Shown here piece by piece: positions 37,099 to 47,900 of a stretch of DNA of 64,000 nucleotides; position 1 is the first letter of the stretch; every line of letters begins with the position of its first letter. This DNA is from Hybos culiciformis. Lineage: Eukaryota > Arthropoda > Insecta > Diptera > Hybotidae. Below the pieces are notes generated by a model that did no database searches, was not told where the DNA came from, and worked only from the letters and a program-made list of their open reading frames with translations. The stretch lies in contig OZ023273.1 of the NCBI GenBank assembly GCA_964007475.1, forward strand, positions 10,243,922 through 10,307,921, written 5' to 3'. Made by a program: the position numbers and the translations under genes.

Positions 37099-39171
37099 CT
37101 ATTTTCTATAACTATTTTCTATAATGTAAGCCCAAAATCTTTTTCTTCGTTCCTTACTACCCCTTCTAGTTCCCTGTATTCTAGCATTGACAATGTGAGA
37201 AAGAGCGAAAAACTCCAAGAGTATTTTTAAAAAAATATATATAGAGCGAAAGGCTAGGACGTTTTTAAATTTTTTTAGATTACTGCTTCAGAAATGTAAA
37301 AATGGGAACGTTAGGTAAACTTATAAAAGGGCGCTTTTAAGAATAGTTTCGCATTAAAAAATTCGAATGACTCAGAAAATTACCTAGGTCATTACGAATC
37401 GATACCCGAATCGATAGCATTTTTTTGCTTTCTCGTTTTTTCAAAGCTTATATTCATATTATGCATATATTAATTTATAAAAATGTTTAATATTAAAATT
37501 TCATTTATTTTTAATTTTCTTCGCGTACTTATTATACGGTTTCCTGTTTGGAGATGATCGATTTTTACAGTGGTGTGAAAAATTATAGGTTTAATGGAAA
37601 TATTACATAATGTTTTCCAATTTTTTTAAAGTTATTTTCGTTATATATATAAAAATTACCATTTAAATGAAATAATTTAATGCAGCAAATTTTAACCATT
37701 TTGATGTTTGCTTCTCTACATTTTACTGTGAAAAAACAAAAATAATTGAAAATGCAAAAACAGAAAAAAGGTGCTATTTTATTGCTATTTTAAGCAATTT
37801 TGAACTGTTCTTTGCACTTTCAATGCATTTTTTAAAACTTCCTTTTAATTTAAGCAAGTGCTAAAGTTCCAAATTCATTTTATTTTTGCATATGAAAATT
37901 GATGCTACAATTATACACTAAAAATATTCTAAAATTGGAAGTTTTTTTCTAATAATAATTTAAGAATAAATGGGAAAGAAATAAAATCTAAGAAAACTGT
38001 ACGAATCAATTGGGGAAAAAATTGAAACTCATTATCGTACCAATAAATTTTTTTCCTTCGACATTACAATTTGGCACATCGTTTACATACATTATGTAAT
38101 GAACGTTCTTATATGCATATGTTTATATGCTCATATGTACATACTTATAGGTTTTTGTATGTATTGTGGACCGTCATGATGTAGTGCCAGTATTTATAGT
38201 GCGGTCCCTGTGGAATGACTTTAATGTTCATCAAAAAAATTTTAACAATCCAAAAATCCAATAGATATAACCGAATTCAAAATATCATTAAATTCAAAGA
38301 ACAGAAACGAATACATTTTTAATAGGGACTGGTTACTTGTTACAAGACAATATAATTCAAATCAATGAAAGAATACGGATACTTTAAAATATTTGAAATC
38401 AAAATTGAAAAATAAATATAATAATAAATATTTATATTTAACAAAAGTTCTATTACAATTTTTTTTTTTAATTTTCAAATAAATCTGCTAAATTTAATCC
38501 TCTGAGATCATGAAGTATATAGTGCGAATAATTGGATGTATCATATTTCGGCCAATTAGAAAGATTTGCAACGGTTTACATTCTTTACATTACCATAGTT
38601 CATGTTGATGAATTTTCTGTGTTTACTTACTTAAATGAAAACAAAAGCGAGCATGCTCCATCTCTAGAAACTGATAAGAATAAAATGTAAACATGTTTCA
38701 GCTTTTTATAATATTTACATGGTTAATGAAGTATTCCTATAAAGTTCATTTTCATTTCAATAAAGAAAAATCTCACTAATAAAAATTCCATAAAAAATTG
38801 TAGCATCTAAAATTGATGTGTATTTTTTGTACAGACTATAGTTACTTATGTACATTAATAATAAAATAATATGTATAATATAACTTTGACTCGACTAGTA
38901 TTTGACATCAAGTGCACAAGTATTAAAAATATGGGTATATCATAAATAACTTGATTGATATCCATTTAAAGAATTTAAAGTCAATGAGTGGAATAAAACA
39001 ATTACACATTCTTAGTCTGAAAAAAAATTTAATTCTAAAAGTACAGATTGTTTATACAATAACGAGGAATTGTTAGGAATAAATTTAAATAAGCATTTAA
39101 ATTTAAAATGATTTAACAAAACGGTATCGTTCACATTTACATTGAATTATATATGCACGTACTTAAGGCTA

Positions 39172-39360
39172 CATGACATAACCGCGAATGTCATAACCGC
39201 GAAATTTTTTTTGTCATAACCGCGAAATAAAAAATAAGTGTCATAACCGCGAAAAATGTCTTATATTTTTTTTTGTCATATAACCGAGAAAAAATATGGC
39301 AAAAAATTGAAAAAAATTTGTTTCGCGGTTATAACAAAAAATTTTTTGTTTTAGGGTCTA
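39172..39360. repeat. Cluster of TAACCGCGAAA-core repeats, copy 1
   Basis: After GGCTACATGACA the motif ATAACCGCGAA repeats about four times in direct orientation, with a variant ATAACCGAGAA. It then appears once inverted as TTTCGCGGTTATAAC. The same opening and motif recur at 61450-61830. The CpG-containing core is conspicuous in this AT-rich DNA. Confidence 0.8.
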
Positions 39361-40811
39361 TTATAAGAAACCTAAATTGGAGTCCCAAGTTTTAGTTTTA
39401 GTCCTTGATATTTTCACCAATTCGTGACTACAGTAAATCTGTAAGCCAAGCTCCAAATTATGAAGAATAAATTTCAGAAAATTAATAAAAGAATGTATAG
39501 AATTAAAATGAAGTAAAATGTAAATTATGTTGAAAAAGAATTTAATGTAATGATGCTAAAATTAATACTAAAATCATCGAATAAAATACTAGTTTGATGT
39601 TATTTATTGGAATCGTTGAAACGTACAATACGTCTTAAAGTCTAAAATACTAAAAGGTTTCTTGTGAATTGAGAAAAGAGTAAAAAAACCCTCAAAAGAA
39701 AATTTGATTAGATATCTTGTAGCTCAAACGACTCGAAATAATGAAATTTAAATGGAAAATTCTTTCCGTTGCGTACATATACGCCTACAAAATATAATAT
39801 AAACTTTAATATAAGGTACCTTATTCAATGTTTTTTCATTTCACTAATATGTTAATTGTTCATTATTTCTCTTATTTAAGAGTTATTGTCCTACCATTCG
39901 ATCGTCAACAAAATCAAAGAAAATATAATATTCAATATTCCACACGCACATGTTTATTTCACTTTTTTTAGATAAGTTACTTCCTCAGCTTTTTATGTTC
40001 CTGTGAAAATTTTTTGAATATATTTGCAGAAAAAAATTATTTACTTTAAATTGTTTTGTTGAATTTGTGTGCCCTTGAAATTGTGTCTTGCTTGTATTAG
40101 CGAGGATAGGACAATTCAATAAAACGATTTTAATCATTTTCAATTCATCCACCAATATTTATTATACTCACGGTATTAGAGCATTAATTTCAGTAATTTT
40201 CATTTTATGCTATTTGACTACATTTATATAGCTTAGTGCAGTTTACTTTATTTTTGAAGAATTATTTCTAAAGACTAAAATGATGATCTATGAACTAGGC
40301 ACAAAACAGCCTCAAAAGCCTTTTGAGTCATACTGTTGAATCTAGGACCACAGTCTAATGTTCTAACAAAATTGAATATTTTTCATTCCGAAAAAAAAAC
40401 TGGCTCCTTTTTTGTAGTTGTTGTAATACCTATACTCAAAATAAATTTATTCTTCTGCGTTTCGGTTTCATTTTAAAAAATTAAATACGATTCGACGAAA
40501 AATAAATTAAATACAAAATAAAAACAAACGAAATATTTGTAAGTTGTTTTTTTTATATTTTATTAGACAAAAAATTCACGATTATTTTATCGAAATTAAG
40601 ACTCTATTATGTGCTAAGAGTTAAAAGTTTATTTTTATTTATTTCTTGTTATCTTAAAGTTTTCAATAGTTTCGTGTTCGTGAGTTATGATAAAATATCA
40701 GAATTCATTCTGATGATTCCGTTACAGAAATACTTTATTTTGTTCACAAAATCATAACAATTAAATAATGGTTTCTTATTTCAACTTTAGTATATATGTA
40801 ATATATATGTA

Positions 40812-42679
40812 TTAATTTTTAAAGACACTTTTTCGAATTGCGAGATTCATATCCTTTGCCGTTTTTTCAATAATTGCTTCTTCACTTTTTAGGAAGCCTT
40901 CAGGAAAACCTATTTCTTTTGAATTCTGATTATCTTTAAATTTTTGCAATGATTCTTTAACATTCTGTTTTAATTTCTCTTGCTTTTTATCTTCAGTCTT
41001 ATTCGCTAGCCTTAAGACTCCAAATAAACGTTCACTCATTCCGCGTTCAAATTCTTCATGGTCCTTCTTTTTTGTTGCTAGTTCACTTAATGCTTCAACC
41101 ACATCCTGATTTGTCGGCTGTACTCTTTGGGCCTTTAATAACGATTTTTTAGCTCGAATGAAATCTCCTAACATTATAAGAGCGCGTCCTTAAAAAATAA
41201 GTGTCGTTACAAATAAATGCAAAACATATATTATTACTATAAAACTTAAATGTTTTTTCTTAATTAATTATGTATAAATAATATTTCAAAAAATTAGTAA
41301 AATTCAATTAAACTCATGTAAGTATCCCTTTTTTCTTTTTTTTTTAAAGCGAAAGGAATTGTTTGTACTTCAATGATCAAGAGATCTTGGTTGTATTTAA
41401 ATTTTTTTCGTTTCAATGAAAATTAAAAAAAAAAATTCAAGAACATCACCTTTCCTTTTTGAAATATTATCTATTACAATATTAATAAAAAAAAAATATT
41501 AAAAACCTTCACAATATAATGCTTTAGCGTTTTTATCAAATGCCTGAAAATCTAGCTTTCTCAAATCATTACACATTGTACAAACTTTCTTTGGTTGCGA
41601 TTTCTTCAAATAACAAACAGCTAAATTTGTATATAAAACTTTTAAAAAATTTTTACGCTCCTTTTCTTCATCATCATTGGCTGAACGACAGAGCTCTAAA
41701 TAATAGACGGCTTTATGAAATGCATGTTTGGCATATTTAAAATTTTGCATAGAAAAAAAATCTTTTCCTTTTAAATGAACTTCTTTCACTTTTGGCAGAA
41801 TAATGGAGAACTTATTACGATCCTCTGGAGATACGTCTCCCACCGCATTCAAATCGCCTGTTACAGAAAAATCAATAACTTCAACTACATAAAGTAAATC
41901 ACATTTTCCTGGAATTCCTGGTGGGCATCCTATTTCACCAAAAAGTAATTTGTATGTTATCAAAAAATGAGATTTTTCGCCCTTGTACATTGTGCATGTA
42001 GCCTCTTCTAAACCAGTTAATATTTCAAAAGCACCAGTGTTGAATACATGATACTTTCCTCGTAGGAATGTTGAATCAAGTTTGTTGTCGTTTTCTTTAT
42101 ATGAGCCTAGAAGAATTATGAATGATTTATATTTGATTTTGTTGAAATAATCTTAACTTTTAAAATATTTAATTAAGGAATTAATATGGAAAAAAAATGT
42201 ATTACTGTATTGAATTGTTACACGGGCTCTCTGTTTTGGAACTAATCCGAATTTTTGGGAACCATTCCGAATTGTCTTTTTCCAAATACCTGGCTCAATT
42301 TCAATCATTTCCTTTTTTAATTCCCCAAAATTATTCTCCCATGGTGATAAAATATTTTTGGTATCCATTTCTGCTTCATAAATTTGATCGTCATCGGAAA
42401 AAAAAACAGGAAAGAATTTAAAAAAATATTCTCGCATTGAGATTATTCTTTAAAATAGAAAATAAATCACCTGCACCCAGAATGGGATCAACATCTTGGT
42501 ATAGTTGGAATTCTGTTACGGTTGATATTAAATCGCTTTGAAATTGTAGTAGATTCCTTAATTAATTAAATACATCTCTGTGTTATTAAGATTTATATTC
42601 TATTGTTATTACATTATATATAATTAAGACCTTTTTGTATAAGATTGGATTGAAATTTAGACCTTTGAACATATCGCAT
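40812..42679 (-). CDS. shu: FKBP6/shutdown-type immunophilin with TPR repeats, 414 aa
   Basis: In insects shutdown is a co-chaperone needed for piRNA biogenesis; it works with Hsp90 when small RNAs are loaded on Piwi proteins. The exons are 42679-42663, 42556-42471, 42370-42206, 42106-41507 and 41188-40812, all GT-AG with matching phases. The FKBP-like domain (about residues 60-165) includes IWKKTIRNG, VTIQYSSY, LDSTFLRGKYHVF and GEIGCPPGIPGKCDLLYVVE. The catalytic-site tryptophan of active FKBPs (the VIxGW position) is ILTGL here, so it is probably an inactive isomerase, as in FKBP6. TPR helices follow (about 185-325): KYAKHAFHKAVYYLELC, LYTNLAVCYLKKSQPKK and GDFIRAKKSLLKAQRVQP. The last three exons are secure. 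Exons 1 and 2 are less so: exon 1 is 17 bases with a weak GTCTAA donor, and the exon 3 acceptor (GCAG) was chosen by phase. Length is slightly below the fly protein's. Confidence 0.86.
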
Positions 42680-43048
42680 GTTTTTTTAAATAATACACAA
42701 ATAAAAGAAATTATAAATAATTTACTACTACAAAAATTTCTTTAATTAAAATACTTATCCAATATACCTACATACAAAAAAAAAAACTAAAATTTTCATT
42801 TGATGACATTCTTTAAAATTCGTTGAAATTCGACCGAAAGCCTCAGTAAAGCAAGGTAGGGACATTAATTTCAGAATTACTCTTACAACTAAATAATCTA
42901 AAGTTTTTGTTCAACCTAGGGACAGGTAGTTACGTTCAACTAGGCATATCATCAAAATTAGTTACGAGCAATATTTCCCAAATTTGACTGTTCTCAGGAC
43001 TGTTTATGTATTTGGTCCGGTTTATCTCTGCTTATCTAGGTATACTGA

Positions 43049-44345
43049 TAGTGCGTTCCATAAGTCTCGGGTACCCTCCACACAGGACAATACCTCAGTT
43101 CTGTGACAAATTTACTTTTGGAACGACAAAATCTGACAGCTAAGTCCGATGATTGAGACAATTTCTGCAAAAAAATCGTTCCAAAATGCTACCCTACCAC
43201 AAAACTTCTGCAAAGGGAAATTTTAAAATTTCCCATAACAAACTCAGTTCTGGGCGTACTTTTTAGTGCGTTTTTTTCTAGGACAATAACAAATAATAAC
43301 AAAGTGGGTATATTATTAGAAAAAAAAAATTATAAATAAAAAAATATTGAACCATTTACTGGCAAAAAATTTTATACAGGTTTTTTTTACACTTTGATTT
43401 TCAGTTTACATTTTACTATAGCTATTCTCACTTCCTTTATGATATTGCATAATGCCGAAAATTTCTCATGTATTTTGTTGGTTTTTTCGGCACTTGTGTA
43501 ATATTTGTAAACAACAAAATATTGGAAAAAAAATTATGGGCAAGTCTACGATGCCTACGGCGTGGATCTGATAATGGATTCTTGTAGAACTCGACGTAAT
43601 AAGACGAAAAGATAAAATAAAAATTTGCGATATCTCGCTTAGTTTTCAAGATATCAAACATTTTATTCATTTAAATATAAATTCATAAAAACCAGTTTAA
43701 ATTGTGACATCTCGAAAACTAAGCGAGATATCGCAAATTTTTATTTGATCTTTTCGTCTTATTACGTCGAGTTCTACAAGAATCCATTATCAGATGAAAA
43801 ATAAATTAAGAAACTTCGTAAAGGGAGAACGGCAACATAAATTATCATAATGTTAATAAGACATCAGCTGCTTGTAATTATTTGCATATACTTTAATATT
43901 TGTTCACCAAATGCATGTAACCAATTTCCAAAATAGAAATACTTTTTCATCGGTGAATCACTAGTCAATAGGGAGTAAAAATTCATGGTAAAGTGTAAAC
44001 TAACACATTCACTCAATTTTGGTCATGCATTTTAATAGTTTTTATGTGTTTAGCTTAAAAACATTAAAAAATAAAAAAAGAATTTTAGCTATTTCATTAA
44101 ATTTGTATTTCTTTAAGCAAAATATAAGCAAATTATTAATAAATATACAAATTAATCTTCAAAATCTGAAAACAACAAATGTCAAATTTTTTAACAATGC
44201 GCATATAAAATTTGTTAAGGTATATGATTTTAAAATTAAAATGGTGGCAATACCCTGTGCATAGGACTTTGCAGAAGGTATTCCTAGGACTTTGCAGAAA
44301 AGGGAAATCTTGCGTGGAGGGTACCCGGACTTATGGAACGTACTA
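43049..44345. mobile_element. 1.3 kb TIR element, copy A (TAGTGCGTTCCATAAG ends), TGA duplication
   Basis: The left end TAGTGCGTTCCATAAGTC and the right end GACTTATGGAACGTACTA are inverted. They are followed inward by TCGGGTACCCTCCAC and its counterpart GTGGAGGGTACCCG. TGA flanks both sides (43046-43048 and 44346-44348). Copy B at 46586-47881 is almost identical base for base. Inside is a palindrome with arms of about 95 bases centred near 43690 (CTTGTAGAACTCGACGTAAT and its complement). There is also the 20-base palindrome GGGAAATTTTAAAATTTCCC near 43215. The frames it encodes (for example minus 43437-43670 and plus 44019-44264) are short and unlike transposases, so it is non-autonomous. Confidence 0.88.
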
Positions 44346-44368
44346 TGATAAGTCTATATGTATGTCTA

Positions 44369-44917
44369 CAGGGCTGCCAGATGGAATAAATGAAATTCCT
44401 CAAATTTTTAAGAAATTTCCCCAAAACAGACACTTTTTTAAAAAAATTCCTCAAATTATTTTTTTTATAATTTTGTGTACTAAAATTTTTTTTTGCCCTA
44501 AATAACAAAAAAAAAATTGTTTAACGGTCTTACTCAGTGCAGTTTTTCCCCAAAAACAGCTTATTTTTGCAAGATTTCCTCAAATTTTTAATGTGTTCAG
44601 ATTTTATGCGGTATTTATATGTTGTAAATCAAAAAGTTTAGTTTCAACAATGGATTTTGAGTTCAACGTACGTAGAAGAATGTCGTAATGATATCAATTT
44701 CTTAAAATCATTAGGGTAAAAAAAATTTACGAGTCTGAAATTTTAAATATTGTTGACTGCCAACGTTAGCACAATATTTATGAATTTCTTCAAATTTTCC
44801 TCAGAAAAAAATATTTTCCTCAAATTTTTCCCCACTTTTTTTTTAACCTTTTTTTTTTCTCCCGAAATTAAAAATTTCCTCAGTTTGGGGAAAAAATTCT
44901 CCAATCTGGCAGCCCTG
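44369..44917. mobile_element. MITE with CAGGGCTGCCAGAT ends
   Basis: CAGGGCTGCCAGATGG at the left is mirrored by CCAATCTGGCAGCCCTG at the right. Internally, ATTCCTCAAATTTTT-type segments recur in direct and inverted orientation (AAATTTCCTCA, TTTCCCC). The CAGGG ends suggest hAT, but I could not confirm an 8-base target duplication. No coding sequence is seen; both-strand frames here are low-complexity. Confidence 0.75.
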
Positions 44918-45133
44918 ATCTGCAAGTTTAGCATAATTTTTTTTAGTAAGAAAATGATGGCACAATTTTTTACTTAGAGTCTGTTCACTTATTAAACGAT
45001 TGAAAAAAAAGAAATATCCCTTTTCTGTAAAACAAATGTCACAATTTCTAAATTGAGGACGTTATTTTCTGCATTCTGTAATCTGCTAAAATCAACTACT
45101 TGTAAAATAATATTTGGCCGACTGAAATCAAAT

Positions 45134-45572
45134 GGTGAAGTGCAATAACTCATCGGTACTTAACTCATCGGTCGATTTTGGATAAGTTATATCCGTTTTA
45201 ACTCATCCGAAAATTGGCCGATGATTTATATCCTTTGCAATGCACATAACTCATCCATCGCTGATAAGTTATGTGCTTTCAGAAAAATAAAACTGATCTG
45301 GCAACTTTTTCGGATGACTTAAATCCTTTTTAAAACACATAACTCATCCGTAAAATTATGAGCGAACATTGTCGCCGCAGGCTGCGGACCGCCCGCCCAG
45401 TGGGATTTGCGGCGCCTGGTATCGGTCAGTGGGATTTGCAGTAGAGGGAGTGCCCCAGAACTAGAGAAGGGGGGAGGAGGAGGGTGGGGGCTGCGGGCGG
45501 GCGGACAACCACCAGTCCCCCGATGAGTTAAGTACCGATGAGTTAAGTACCGATGAGTTATTGCGCGGACCC
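45134..45572. mobile_element. MITE with AACTCATCGG-repeat TIRs and a 9-base duplication
   Basis: The ends GGTGAAGTGCAATAACTCAT and ATGAGTTATTGCGCGGACCC are inverted. Each contains two direct ACTCATCGGT units (GTACTTAACTCATCGG). Flanks AAATCAAAT at 45125-45133 and 45573-45581 are a perfect 9-base duplication. Inside are further ACTCATCC motifs. A markedly GC-rich segment at about 45370-45520 is related to the core of the neighbouring element at 45598. The 9-base duplication suggests a Mutator-like origin. The minus-strand frame at 45319-45624 is a repeat shadow. Confidence 0.83.
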
Positions 45573-45597
45573 AAATCAAATACTTATAATAATACGT

Positions 45598-46124
45598 GGC
45601 TAAACTGCAGTTTACGTGACCCACTCAGAATCGGCTGAAACTTGGAGAGGGGGTAGAGGCGGTGCCCAAACTTCCAAAACTGAAATCAGTTCTTGGGGCA
45701 AAGGCCCCGTTTTGGAGATACTTTTTTTTTTTGCTCGATTTACCCCATTTTTTTGTAGAGTGTAGGGCGTGCCCCAAAACAAGAGAGGGGGGTGGGGGGC
45801 GGCGGGCGGGCGGTCTGGTGGTTGGTCAGTGGGATTTGCGGCGCCACGCAAATCCCACTGACCAACCACCAGACCGCCCGCCCGCCGCCCCCCACCCCCT
45901 CTCTTGTTTTAGGACACCCCTTTATCCTTTTCCCAAAAATAGGGCCAATCGGAAAAAAAAAAAATTGCCCATACAAAATGTATGAAAACTTTAGGGGGCC
46001 GTATCTCCAAAACGGGGCCTTTGCCCCAAGAACTGATTTCAGTTTTGGAAGTTTGGGCACCGCCTCTACCCCCTCTCCAAGTTTCAGCCGATTCTGAGTG
46101 GGTCACGTAAACTGCAGTTACGCC
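45598..46124. mobile_element. Near-perfect palindromic MITE with a GC-rich core, 8-base duplication
   Basis: The ends GGCTAAACTGCAGTTTACGT and ACGTAAACTGCAGTTACGCC are inverted. TAATACGT flanks both sides (45590-45597 and 46125-46132). The arms match for most of about 250 bases, including CCACTCAGAATCGGCTGAAA and GGTAGAGGCGGTGCCCAAAC. The centre near 45850 is a second, almost perfect hairpin made of GGCGGGCGGGCGGTCTGGTG and its complement, one of the most GC-rich stretches in the window. Left and right arms differ by a short insertion on the right. It is related to the elements at 19503 and 36480. Confidence 0.88.
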
Positions 46125-46204
46125 TAATACGTGACCGACCGAATTTTCTTACCCATTTTTGCCGCTTTTTTTTTCTATACAATTTTAGTTTTTGAATTCA
46201 CTTA

Positions 46205-47900
46205 GAGCCCGTTCCCAAACTGAGACTATTTTAGAAACTGAAAAATTATTTTAATTTCTAGAATTTTTAGTTTTGGAACGACACGATTTTACAGCTGTTA
46301 TTTTACAATTATTTTACAAATCAAGATTTTTTGACGTAAAAACCGTTCCGAAATGATATTTTATATTTTAAAAATCTGCAAAGGGAAATTTTAAATTTCC
46401 CATAACAAACTCAGTTTATAGGTGTACTTTTTAGTGCACCTCATTTAAAAAAAAAAAACAAAAAATTGAAAATTTAAGCAGACGTTGCAGATGATACAGA
46501 TTTAATGTCAAGCCTTTTTCAATTTCTGAAAAAAAGGAATATTCTTTAGCAGAAAAGGTATATTTTACGATTTAAAATAGTCTCATAGTGCGTTCCATAA
46601 GTCTCGGGTACCCTCCACACAGGACAATACCTCAGTTCTGTGACAAATTTACTTTTGGAACGACAAAATCTGACAGCTAAGTCCGATGATTGAGACAATT
46701 TCTGCAAAAAAATCGTTCCAAAATGCTACCCTACCACAAAACTTCTGCAAAGGGAAATTTTAAAATTTCCCATAACAAACTCAGTTCTGGGCGTACTTTT
46801 TAGTGCATTTTTTTCTAGGACAATAACAAATAATAACAAAGTGGGTATATTATTAGAAAAAAAAAATTATAAATAAAAAAATATTGAACCATTTACTGAC
46901 AAAAAATTTTATACAGGTTTTTTTTACACTTTGATTTTCAGTTTACATTTTACTATAGCTATTCTCACTTCCTTTATGATATTGCATAATGCCGAAAATT
47001 TCTCATGTATTTTGTTGGTTTTTTCGGCACTTGTGTAATATTTGTAAACAACAAAATATTGGAAAAAAATTATGGGCAAGTCTACGATGCCTACGGCGTG
47101 GATCTGATAATGGATTCTTGTAGAACTCGACGTAATAAGACGAAAAGATAAAATAAAAATTTGCGATATCTCGCTTAGTTTTCAAGATATCAAACATTTT
47201 ATTCATTTAAATATAAATTCATAAAAACCAGTTTAAATTGTGATATCTCGAAAACTAAGCGAGATATCGCAAATTTTTATTTTATCTTTTCGTCTTATTA
47301 CGTCGAGTTCTACAAGAATCCATTATCAGATGAAAAATAAATTAAGAAACTTCGTAAAGGGAGAACGGCAACATAAACTAGCATAATGTTAATAAGACAT
47401 CAGCTGCTTGTAATTATTTGCATATACTTTAATATTTGTTCACCAAATGCATGTAACCAATTTCCAAAATAGAAATACTTTTTCATCGGTGAATCACTAG
47501 TCAATAGGGAGTAAAAATTCATGTTAAAGTGTAAACTAACACATTCACTCAATTTTGGTCATGCATTTTAATAGTTTTTATGTGTTTAGCTTAAAAACAT
47601 TAAAAAATAAAAAAAGAATTTTAGCTATTTCATTAAATTTGTATTTCTTTAAGCAAAATATAAGCAAATTATTAATAAATATACAAATTAATCTTCAAAA
47701 TCTGAAAACAACAAATGTAAAATTTTTTAACAATGCGCATATAAAATTTGTTAAGGTATATGATTTTAAAATTAAAATGGTGGCAATACCCTGTGCATAG
47801 GACTTTGCAGAAGGTATTCCTAGGACTTTGCAGAAAAGGGAAATCTTGCGTGGAGGGTACCCGGACTTATGGAACGTACTATCAGTTTGGGAACGGGCTC
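46205..47900. mobile_element. TIR element (GAGCCCGTTCCCAAACTGA ends) split by a younger insertion
   Basis: GAGCCCGTTCCCAAACTGAG at 46205 is mirrored by CAGTTTGGGAACGGGCTC ending at 47900. TTA flanks both (46202-46204 and 47901-47903). The right terminal repeat is interrupted by copy B of the 1.3 kb element (46586-47881). Removing that element with one TCA rejoins AGTCTCAGTTTGGG, the exact complement of the left repeat's CCCAAACTGAGACT. The unsplit element is therefore about 400 bases. It includes CTGCAAAGGGAAATTTTAAA followed by TTTCCCATAACAAACTCAG. Confidence 0.87.
46586..47881. mobile_element. 1.3 kb TIR element, copy B, TCA duplication
   Basis: This is the same element as 43049-44345, with the same ends and body and only scattered differences. 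Examples are a C or T at the end of the internal palindrome (GTGATATC versus GTGACATC), ACTGAC versus ACTGGC, and a one-base run difference. TCA flanks it (46583-46585 and 47882-47884), the reverse complement of the TGA at copy A. The very high similarity implies recent mobility of the family in this lineage. Confidence 0.88.

Larger units (their letters stand above)
34704..40811. other. Six-kilobase intergenic region with several MITEs
   Basis: There is no supported gene. The plus-strand frame at 34745-35035 is Phe/Ile-rich at its start and has no family features. TIR elements at 35111-35493, 35769-36167 and 36842-37098, a repeat fragment near 36480-36620 and a TAACCGCGAAA-core repeat cluster at 39172-39360 are listed separately. 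I see nothing in 37110-39170 or 39370-40800. Confidence 0.55.

Noticed and set aside
37033..37230. 65-codon plus-strand frame
   Set aside because: It starts inside the hAT MITE and runs out across its border and target duplication.
42153..42437. Reading the frame upstream of EMDTKNIL as continuous coding from MREYFFKFF
   Set aside because: The upstream part is a T-rich intron end. The previous exon reading through hits a stop, and splicing to the GCAG acceptor restores frame.
43437..44505. Short frames in the 1.3 kb element (minus 43437-43670, plus 44019-44264 and 44212-44505), repeated in copy B
   Set aside because: They are conserved only because the two copies are almost identical; there is no domain, no start context and biased composition.
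45319..46106. Overlapping Pro/Gly-rich frames on both strands
   Set aside because: They are shadows of GC-rich palindromic MITE sequence, open on both strands because the DNA is self-complementary.
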